In this document: positions 58,141 through 64,000 of the stretch, one piece after another | Numbering within the stretch: the first letter of the stretch is position 1 | Layout: each line of letters opens with the position of its first letter | The notes under the pieces: model-generated | The model's input: the letters and a program-made list of their open reading frames with translations, nothing else | Told to the model about the DNA's origin: nothing | Databases searched by the model: none | Position numbers and translations under genes: made by a program | Source: Aridibacter sp965216195 | GTDB lineage: Bacteria > Acidobacteriota > Blastocatellia > Pyrinomonadales > Pyrinomonadaceae | Length of the DNA: 64,000 bases | Reading direction: 5' to 3' | Assembly: GCA_965216195.1 (NCBI GenBank) | Contig: OZ244151.1 | Location: forward strand, 930,001-994,000

Positions 58141-60432
58141 TTAGTCAAAAAGTAGTTTTGTGTATTTGTTGTAGAGGAATGAAGCCCCTAACAAAAGAAT
58201 TCCAAGCGATACAAACACAATTGTTTTCGAAATCGTGTCGAGGTCCGCGATGTCATAGAAAAACAGCTTCAAAAGCGTGACTGCAAACAGGCCAATCCCG
58301 AAAATACGCAGGTGTTTTTTTTGTTGAACAATTCCAACCGCAATAACCGCGACCGCATAAATTCCCCAAAAGATGCTCAACCCGAGTTTCTCCGCACCTG
58401 AAAAACCAAAGATGTCCGACCAGCTAATCAACTCGCTGCTCAAAACGATAAGCGACGCAAAAGACAAGCCAATATCAAACAAAAACCGCAGCCCTTTAGA
58501 CGAAATCGCTTTTGTCAAAAACTCCTGCCTGATATACAGATAGCAGGAGAAAAGTACACTCGCGAGCAAACCAATCGAAATATAACGCAAAACCCAATGT
58601 CCCGGAAGTCGGCCAAACTCATAGATACTAAAGAGGATCTCTGACCTCAGCTCTCTAATTATCGACAATCCCAGCGTGAGAAAGATAAATACCGCGACGG
58701 CATTTAGAACCAGATTAAGGGCCGCTAAAACTGCGTCCCTAAAGTATCTTATGTTTGAAAGTGAAAGAACCACCAGGAAAAAAAGTGTGTAGTTGATCTG
58801 CCAAACGATATTGAGGAGAAAATTGGAGTCTCCCTTCGGAGCGGTACTTTCATGCCAAAAGAAGTGTCCGATCTCCATACGAAAAGTGTTGTATAAAACA
58901 AGGAGCAGGGCCCCCGGAACCGCGAGACTGATGAACTGGTAAAGCGAATTCTCGACCTGCGGTTTGTATCGTTTATCACGATTTACAACGTAGATCAGAG
59001 CTAACCCGGCGACGACCGAAAGAGAGGTCACAAAGAACCAGTTTGAGAGCGGCCGCAGCGTGAGCCATTCAAAATAGACATACCACCAGTCGTTTAGGAG
59101 GCTGAGTCCGGCAATCATCATCACCGGATATGAAAAATACTCATACAGCGGGATTTTTCTGGTTCTCCCGATCAAAAACAAAAAAGCCGTTTCTGCAATC
59201 CACAAGATCGTTATCCAATGTCCGTCAAACTGAATCGGTACAGCAATCGTGGCGAACGTTAAAACGAGTGCGATAACCAGATAAAAGGCGTTTCTATCGC
59301 CGAGTTTGTATCTGGAGATCAAAGCGGCAACTGCAAAATGAATCAAGGCGTTAAGGAGTGCAAAGGAGCCTAAGAGATGCTCCCAACTGCTTCCGTTTAG
59401 GATCGAATATCCAAACCCGAAGAAGAGCGCAGAGTTCTGAAGAATCAATGCGGTGTTTTCAAAGTTCAGAGGTTTCTTGTGGATCAGCTTATAAGCTAGA
59501 AATGTCGCATAAAATATTGCAAAAAAGACGAAGAGAAAAAACAATCCGACGCCAAAATGCGTTTCATTGTCGTATTTCTCAAAATACCAAACTGCATAAA
59601 TCAGCCAAGTGAACGCAAAGGAGGAGTAGAAAAGGTATTTCCAATATTTGTAAACCGAGATCGCCAAAATGCCAATATTAATGATCGCCATATAGCCAAA
59701 TAAAATATCGACTCTTCCCGAACCATCACTCAACAAAAATGGAACCCCATAGGCACCGACGAGCCCTATGTGGGCGATCACCCGGCGGTCGTAGATAAGA
59801 GCCGAAAGCACCGTAAAGACCGTAAAGATGACCATTAGCGAGAATGCGGTCGTTTGTGAGATAAGCGAGTAATAGCTGTAGGCGAAATATGTAACGAAAT
59901 ACATAACCGCCATTCCGCCGCTAAGCAGAACCGAGCTAAAGGTGAGATATTTCTGCTTCAATCTGACCGCAAAACCGATCAAGCCAAATCCAACCGCATA
60001 TCCAAACACAATTCGACCCAAAGGGCTGATCAGATCATTGTCTATCGCATATTTAGCACCGATCCCGACGCCGACGATAGTGACGAGTATTCCAATAATG
60101 CTTATCAAATAGGTCCCAACAAATTTTTCGATATTTGATTTTTCTAGTTTCGGGGAGCGGCTCGAACGGGCGAAATTCGGTACGCTGACCGGGGGCTTTT
60201 GGTGTTCGGATGGACGAACTTTTCTCTTTTTTTGCCCATCACCAGCTTTTGAGGTGTCCGCCTTGGGCGATTTCTTGGTAAACGGTTTCGGGCGGCCGGC
60301 GTTTGATTCAAGTTTCAGGGAGTTGATCTCGTTTTGAAGTGCCGAAACTTCGCGTTTAAACGCCGCTTCGTGTCTTTTGAGTTCATCAAGACGGTTTTGG
60401 AGCTGATCGATCTTTTTGTCCAGTTCAGACAT
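58141..60432 (-). CDS. DUF2339 multi-pass membrane protein
   Basis: 763 aa. N-terminal coiled coil (~1-42, MSELDKKIDQLQNRLDEL), a Lys/Pro-rich linker (~43-90), then about 20 membrane helices to the end (first at ~100, LISIIGILVTIVGVGIG), the layout of DUF2339 proteins. Function unknown for the family. The ATG is preceded immediately by eight T of a terminator hairpin on the same strand, leaving no ribosome binding site. An internal or leaderless start may be used, or the upstream terminator acts as an attenuator. Confidence 0.85.
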   Translation of the reverse strand: MSELDKKIDQLQNRLDELKRHEAAFKREVSALQNEINSLKLESNAGRPKPFTKKSPKADTSKAGDGQKKRKVRPSEHQKPPVSVPNFARSSRSPKLEKSNIEKFVGTYLISIIGILVTIVGVGIGAKYAIDNDLISPLGRIVFGYAVGFGLIGFAVRLKQKYLTFSSVLLSGGMAVMYFVTYFAYSYYSLISQTTAFSLMVIFTVFTVLSALIYDRRVIAHIGLVGAYGVPFLLSDGSGRVDILFGYMAIINIGILAISVYKYWKYLFYSSFAFTWLIYAVWYFEKYDNETHFGVGLFFLFVFFAIFYATFLAYKLIHKKPLNFENTALILQNSALFFGFGYSILNGSSWEHLLGSFALLNALIHFAVAALISRYKLGDRNAFYLVIALVLTFATIAVPIQFDGHWITILWIAETAFLFLIGRTRKIPLYEYFSYPVMMIAGLSLLNDWWYVYFEWLTLRPLSNWFFVTSLSVVAGLALIYVVNRDKRYKPQVENSLYQFISLAVPGALLLVLYNTFRMEIGHFFWHESTAPKGDSNFLLNIVWQINYTLFFLVVLSLSNIRYFRDAVLAALNLVLNAVAVFIFLTLGLSIIRELRSEILFSIYEFGRLPGHWVLRYISIGLLASVLFSCYLYIRQEFLTKAISSKGLRFLFDIGLSFASLIVLSSELISWSDIFGFSGAEKLGLSIFWGIYAVAVIAVGIVQQKKHLRIFGIGLFAVTLLKLFFYDIADLDTISKTIVFVSLGILLLGASFLYNKYTKLLFD

Positions 60433-60469
60433 AAAAAAAATGTGCTCGAATCTCTGAGTTCAAGCACAT
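60433..60469 (-). terminator. Rho-independent terminator abutting the next start codon
   Basis: Minus strand: ATGTGCT pairs with AGCACAT (a further GAA/TTC pair lies inside), followed by eight T (60440-60433) and then directly by the ATG of the DUF2339 gene. It ends the YCII-like gene 38 bases upstream. Confidence 0.85.
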
Positions 60470-60506
60470 CGTATATTATCTAGATAAATTCAACCAATCA
60501 TTCCTG

Positions 60507-60989
60507 CTAGATCGGGGTTTTCTGAATTGTTTTATGAATTTCATTAATCTTCATCAACGCCGCGGAACTGTAGAGTTTCCGGACTTCATAAACAAAAATA
60601 CCTGCTTTCACTCCTGGATCTGTCTGCACGAGTTCGACGGCTTCTTTTATCGTCTTTACGTTAAAGATATAGAGTCCGCGATAGGGTCTCGCGTCCGCGT
60701 ACGGGCCCGCGAGAACGAGTTTGCCTTCTTTTGCGAGTCTTCCCATATTTGCAAAGTGTCCGGCGAATATTTTCTTTCGCTCTTCGGCGTCCTTGATCTC
60801 GGCATCGGCCGGGCCTGTTTTTAGGTTTACGAGGACATAGGATTTCATACCGTAATCATCGGCACCGACTTTCTTGGCGAGCTCTGCGTCGAATCCTTCG
60901 TTTGCAGCCTTCTTTTCCTGGCCGTAAACGTTGAATGTAAAGGTGATAGCGACAACGATAAACGCGAAAATATATTTAGTTTTGTTCAT
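60507..60989 (-). CDS. YCII-related exported protein
   Basis: 160 aa. Signal peptide ~1-23 (FIVVAITFTFNVYGQ). The rest resembles the YCII dimeric alpha/beta-barrel fold (LVNLKTGPADAEIKD, HFANMGRLAKEGKLVLAGPYA, GLYIFNVKTIKEAVELVQTDP). The conserved His and Asp of YCII proteins are present (GHFANMG; TDPGV). Exported YCII proteins with no known reaction occur in several phyla. Confidence 0.75.
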   Translation of the reverse strand: MNKTKYIFAFIVVAITFTFNVYGQEKKAANEGFDAELAKKVGADDYGMKSYVLVNLKTGPADAEIKDAEERKKIFAGHFANMGRLAKEGKLVLAGPYADARPYRGLYIFNVKTIKEAVELVQTDPGVKAGIFVYEVRKLYSSAALMKINEIHKTIQKTPI

Positions 60990-61108
60990 TCAAACCTCTT
61001 GGAATAGATATTTTGTACCACTTGATAACTATATTATGTTTTCTAAATCTCTGATTGTAAATTTCTGAACACGAAACCCTGCCCGAGTGACCGTCTGAAC
61101 AGGTAGCG

Positions 61109-61246
61109 GGCAGAAACACGAGTGCAAACGAGTGTGCCGCTGAATCAATAGAGTTTGTAGGGACCAAGGACCATTCGATACGCAGCTTCGGTAAAATCGT
61201 CGATTGAGCGAATCACGGGCACACTCCTCGCGATCGTGTTTCCGCC
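61109..61246. repeat. Terminal-inverted-repeat unit E1 (intact)
   Basis: 138 bp. The left end GGCAGAAACACGA...GAGTGTGC and the right end GCACACTC...TCGTGTTTCCGCC are imperfect inverted repeats of ~28 bp. The interior (~80 bp, GCTGAATCAATAGAG to AGCGAATCACGG) is nearly identical to that of the second unit. No protein-coding potential is evident. Confidence 0.8.
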
Positions 61247-61295
61247 TTTTGTATAGAGGGGCGACCGGGGACCAAGAGCCTGTCATAACCAAGAA
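61247..61295. repeat. 49-bp spacer S1 between repeat units
   Basis: Begins TTTTGTATAGAGGGGCG and ends CATAACCAAGAA. The same 49 bp with one change recurs at 62874-62922. Confidence 0.85.
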
Positions 61296-61420
61296 GGCAG
61301 AAACACGAGTGCAAACGAGTGTGCCGCTGAATCAATAGAGTTTGTAGGGACCAAGGACCATTCGATACGCAGCTTCGGTAAAATCGTCGATTGAGCGAAT
61401 CACGGGCACACTCCCTCGCG
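61296..61420. repeat. Repeat unit E2, left part (split by the IS)
   Basis: Almost identical to E1 over 124 bp, ending at CCCTCGCG. The expected right tip (GTTTCCGCC) is found after the insertion sequence at 62865-62873. Confidence 0.85.
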
Positions 61421-61432
61421 GTTGATGTTATA

Positions 61433-61444
61433 AAAGACGGCTTC
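61433..61444 (+). repeat. Left subterminal inverted repeat of the IS
   Basis: AAAGACGGCTTC, an exact reverse complement of the right copy at 62847-62858. Confidence 0.88.
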
Positions 61445-61504
61445 TCCAACAATGAACTACAATCATTGTGACAAATAACCCCGTTCTTTGAAGGAGAAAC
61501 CGTT

Positions 61505-62569
61505 ATGACATTATACATTGGAGTAGATTTTCATGCGCATCAGCAAATGATCGCCTGGTGCGATAGCGAAACGGGCGAAACTGATACTTTTGAGCTGTTT
61601 CATAAAGACATAGAGAAAGTCAGGAAGTTTTATGAATCGCTTGATCAAAGTGCGGTAGTAGGTATCGAAGCCTCGTGCCGGGCGCAGTGGTTTGAAGACC
61701 TAATTGAGAGGGCAGGACATAAGCTTTTGGTCGGAGATCCGTATAAGATCAGAAAGCGTGCGGAGACGCGTCATAAGAATGACCGGCTTGATGCTGAGCT
61801 GATACTGAGGCTTTTGTTGAGAGGAGAGTTTCCAGCCATTTGGAGGCGCTCGCGAGAGGAGAACCGGATACTGGAGACGCTCAGACTGAGGCTGTCTCTG
61901 GTAAAGATGCGAACGGCTACCTACAACCGTCTGCAGGTTCTGGCCCATACGGTTGGACTTCCGAAAGGAAAGATGAGAACTCTTAGTTTTCAAACACGGG
62001 TTAAGGATGCCAACTTAGATGAAGCGTGTCAGCTGCAGCGAGTCCATTTGTTTGATTTGCTTGAGTTCTACAATCAGGAGATTAAGAAACTGGAGAGATG
62101 GCTCAGCGACAAGGCAGACAAGGACAAGCGGGTACAGCTTCTGTTAACGCAAAAGGGGGTCGGCTATCTAACGGCTCTTGCAGTTGTTAATACGATTGGC
62201 GATATCTCGCGATTCGACAATGCACCAAAACAAGTAACTAAATTTATCGGTTATGATCCGCTGGAGGATTCAAGCGGAGGAAGAAGAAAGTTTGGGAGCA
62301 TCAGCAAGGCCGGATCGCCTCTTGTTCGCTGGCTTGTTGGACAGGCAATGCTGACGTCGATACGTTATGACCCTAAGTTAAAAAGCTTTTACAAGCGTTT
62401 GCTAAGAAAGAAACACCCGGCGGTTGCAAAGACTGCCGCAGCCAGAAAGCTTTTGGTCAAACTCTCGATAATGCTGCGTGACGAAATATCAGCGCAGGAG
62501 TTTGACCGCCGTGGACGCACAGTTGGGGATACTCGGGGAAACGCGGGGCCTGAAATGACCGTCGGTTGA
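61505..62569 (+). CDS. IS110-family (IS1111 group) DEDD transposase
   Basis: 354 aa. N-terminal RuvC-like DEDD domain: Asp in YIGVDFHA (~7), Glu in VGIEASC (~59), and the KNDRLDAELILRLL block (~95-108) with the last two Asp. A coiled-coil linker follows, then the Tnp20 domain (~215-300) with KGVGYLTALAVV, FIGYDPLEDSSGG and ISKAGSPLVRWL, which holds the catalytic Ser of this family. AAGGAG lies before the ATG. Complete and apparently functional; recombination would be guided by a bridge RNA. Confidence 0.95.
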   Translation: MTLYIGVDFHAHQQMIAWCDSETGETDTFELFHKDIEKVRKFYESLDQSAVVGIEASCRAQWFEDLIERAGHKLLVGDPYKIRKRAETRHKNDRLDAELILRLLLRGEFPAIWRRSREENRILETLRLRLSLVKMRTATYNRLQVLAHTVGLPKGKMRTLSFQTRVKDANLDEACQLQRVHLFDLLEFYNQEIKKLERWLSDKADKDKRVQLLLTQKGVGYLTALAVVNTIGDISRFDNAPKQVTKFIGYDPLEDSSGGRRKFGSISKAGSPLVRWLVGQAMLTSIRYDPKLKSFYKRLLRKKHPAVAKTAAARKLLVKLSIMLRDEISAQEFDRRGRTVGDTRGNAGPEMTVG

Positions 62570-62846
62570 TGGAGTTACCCAACCCTCCTGATCCCTTAAC
62601 CGGGACAGGAAGTGTGAATACATACATCATGTTCAAAAAGGAAGCGAAAAACGCTCCCCTTAGTAATGTTCGAAGAGATGTTTGAGTGAACCCACAGCGG
62701 GTTTTACTCGTGAGTCTGGTTCCTGGTAAAAAAGAACCGACAAAAACCAATTAAACAAAAACCAGATGAACGGGTCTTATTTGTCAGAAGCTAACAGCCG
62801 ATCATCTCGCCCTAAGGGCGAGTCGCCGGAGGTTCGTCTTGACACC
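62570..62846 (+). ncRNA. Candidate bridge RNA region of the IS
   Basis: The 3' non-coding region between the transposase stop and the right inverted repeat is the place where IS1111-group elements are expected to encode the bridge RNA that pairs with target and donor DNA. It contains strong hairpins, e.g. CTCGCCC/GGGCGAG around TAA (62807-62823) and GGTTC/GAACC (~62718-62738). Guide loops were not resolved. Confidence 0.55.
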
Positions 62847-62858
62847 GAAGCCGTCTTT
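62847..62858 (+). repeat. Right subterminal inverted repeat of the IS
   Basis: GAAGCCGTCTTT, the exact reverse complement of the left copy. Confidence 0.88.
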
Positions 62859-62873
62859 AGAGATGTTTCCGCC

Positions 62874-62922
62874 TTTTGTATAGAGGGGCGACCGGGGACC
62901 AAGAGCCTGTCATAACCAAGAG
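62874..62922. repeat. 49-bp spacer S2 between repeat units
   Basis: A copy of spacer S1 differing at about one position, following the displaced right tip of E2 (62865-62873). Confidence 0.85.
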
Positions 62923-63054
62923 GGCCGAAACACGAGTGCAAACGAGTGTGCACTTCATAAATAAGTTCTTGAATAAATACTTATCTCCTAATCGTTTTCT
63001 TACTGGCCAGAGCGAGCAAGGAACTGGGGGCACACTCCCTGATGCACGTGTTTC
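62923..63054. repeat. Terminal-inverted-repeat unit E3 with a different interior
   Basis: Same left end as E1/E2 (GGCCGAAACACGAGTGCAAA, then CGAGTGTGC) and a right end GCACACTCCCTGATGCACGTGTTTC. The ~80-bp interior is AT-rich and unrelated to that of E1 and E2. It lies 38 bases before the hutU start. Confidence 0.75.
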
Positions 63055-63101
63055 TATCTAACTGATTGCGCGCCCCAACCAATACCACTAAAATGCCTCA
63101 T

Positions 63102-64000
63102 ATGAAACGCAATATTAAAGCACCGACCGGAAGCGATTTAACCTGCAAAAACTGGCTGATAGAATCGGCTTACCGTATGATCCAAAACAACTTAGACGCT
63201 GAGGTTGCGTTTGATCCCGACAACTTAATTGTTTATGGCGGGCGCGGAAAAGCAGCTCGCGACTGGGAGAGTTATGATGCGATTCTGGACTCGCTCAAAA
63301 ACCTCGAAGATGACGAAACTCTGCTCGTCCAGTCCGGTAAACCGGTGGCGGTTTTTAAGACTCACACTGACGCTCCGAAAGTTCTCATAGCAAACTCAAA
63401 TATAGTTCCGCATTGGGCGACTCAAGAGCAGTTTGACCAATACGAACGGGATGGCTTGATGATGTATGGACAGATGACTGCCGGGAGTTGGATTTACATC
63501 GGCACTCAGGGAATTTTGCAGGGAACTTACGAGACTTTTGGCTCGCTTGCACGTCAAAAAGGTTGGGGCAATCTTGAAGGGAAGTTTGTTTTAACTGCCG
63601 GACTCGGCGAAATGGGCGGGGCGCAGGCGCAGGCGATTACGTTTAATGGCGGAGTCGGTTTGCTCGTTGAAGTTGACCCCTGGCGGATTGAAAGAAGGCT
63701 TGAATTGAAGCAGGTCGACACATCTTCAGACAATTTAGATGATGCTTTAAGTCAGGTGCGTGAAGCTATTGAAAACAAAGAAGCTAAGTCGATTGCTCTT
63801 TTGGGGAATGCAGCTGAGGTTTTGCCTGATCTTCTTGAAAGGGGTGTTGTGCCGGATGTCGTGACCGACCAAACGTCAGCCCACGACGTTTTATACGGAT
63901 ATATTCCGGTTGGACTGTCGCTCGAAGAAGCCGACGAGCTTCGCGAATCAGATCAAGTCGAGTACGAACAGCGAGCAATGGATTCGATGGCAACACACGT
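63102..64000 (+). CDS. hutU: Urocanate hydratase, N-terminal part (runs off the window)
   Basis: The frame is open from the ATG at 63102 (or ATG 63093, three codons earlier) to the end of the window, ~299 codons of about 550. Urocanase converts urocanate to imidazolonepropionate in histidine breakdown, using tightly bound NAD. Family blocks: NLIVYGGRGKAARDWE, TLLVQSGKPVAVFKTH, ANSNIVPHWAT, YGQMTAGSWIYIGTQGI and the NAD-binding LTAGLGEMGGAQAQA. No other hut gene is visible upstream, so the pathway presumably continues beyond the window. No clear ribosome site. Confidence 0.93.
   Translation, partial: MKRNIKAPTGSDLTCKNWLIESAYRMIQNNLDAEVAFDPDNLIVYGGRGKAARDWESYDAILDSLKNLEDDETLLVQSGKPVAVFKTHTDAPKVLIANSNIVPHWATQEQFDQYERDGLMMYGQMTAGSWIYIGTQGILQGTYETFGSLARQKGWGNLEGKFVLTAGLGEMGGAQAQAITFNGGVGLLVEVDPWRIERRLELKQVDTSSDNLDDALSQVREAIENKEAKSIALLGNAAEVLPDLLERGVVPDVVTDQTSAHDVLYGYIPVGLSLEEADELRESDQVEYEQRAMDSMATH

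Larger units (their letters stand above)
61421..62866 (+). mobile_element. IS1111-group IS110-family insertion sequence
   Basis: About 1446 bp between the two halves of repeat unit E2, with a possible GT core dinucleotide at each junction (61421-61422 and 62865-62866). Subterminal inverted repeats AAAGACGGCTTC (61433-61444) and GAAGCCGTCTTT (62847-62858) are perfect complements and typical of the IS1111 group. The transposase is single and intact. The 5' non-coding part is short (~82 nt) and the 3' part long (~297 nt). Ends are inferred and good to about five bases. The insertion is probably recent because the flanking repeats are barely diverged. Confidence 0.88.

Noticed and set aside
61029..61518. 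Minus-strand frames in the repeat array sharing a Cys/Arg-rich stretch
   Set aside because: They arise from the repeated DNA, share no conserved start, and show no protein family.
62570..62866. Second IS gene or passenger ORF after the transposase
   Set aside because: No frame of notable length; the region is better explained as the non-coding 3' end with RNA structure.

Overview
The window looks like chromosomal DNA of an Acidobacteriota member, probably Blastocatellia/Pyrinomonadaceae-like. This is inference: the 16S gene was not searched against a database. The clues are the tail of a carboxypeptidase-regulatory-type TonB receptor, a VWFA-related (TIGR03436-like) protein, several proteins with an N-terminal CPxCxxxYxD...FCLxDG zinc ribbon, Ser/Thr kinases carrying zinc ribbons, PEGA or FHA domains, and LPS (Kdo) genes of a Gram-negative cell.

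Layout. 1-4901: TonB receptor tail, then kdsA, a methyltransferase, an inactivated M1-peptidase-like protein and kdsC. 4923-11112: a complete rRNA operon (16S, tRNA-Ile, initiator tRNA-fMet, tRNA-Ala, 23S, 5S, terminator). Its 23S gene is split at E. coli position ~1917 by a 756-nt group I intron carrying a LAGLIDADG homing endonuclease. 11117-20665: transglutaminase-like protein, rimO, a DUF922-like protease, pgpA, and a signalling block of two Ser/Thr kinases with two zinc-ribbon membrane proteins. 20667-31866 (mostly minus): O-antigen ligase, SIS isomerase, BrkB/YihY protein, a DUF4139 protein with an inserted carboxypeptidase-regulatory domain, a PcrA/UvrD helicase, an isochorismatase-like hydrolase and a cation/proton antiporter. 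32039-43511: acetyl-CoA synthetase, an HExxH/TPR protein, tRNA-Arg, an SPFH protein, a lytic transglycosylase, sugar isomerase and oxidoreductase genes, a LITAF-like protein, a VWA protein and a coiled-coil membrane protein.

43517-55772 (minus) is the translation cluster thrS-infC-rpmI-rplT-pheS-[hybrid histidine kinase]-pheT-zapB-like-zapA-[6S-like RNA]-ymdB. infC appears to start at an AUA codon that overlaps the thrS stop. 56118-60989 holds tRNA-Val, an SH3/zinc-ribbon protein, an esterase, a DUF2339 protein and a YCII-like protein. 61109-63054 is a tandem array of ~138-bp terminal-inverted-repeat units and 49-bp spacers, interrupted by an IS1111-group IS110 element with a long 3' non-coding region that probably holds a bridge RNA. 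The window ends inside hutU.

The strongest unusual signals are the 23S group I intron, whose core helices P1 and P3-P8 can be paired by eye and whose endonuclease ORF runs into the ribozyme core; the IS1111 element inside a repeat array; the AUA-initiated infC; the initiator tRNA in the rRNA spacer; and several intergenic arrays of degenerate 7- or 8-nt tandem repeats, two of which face each other in the thrS leader.
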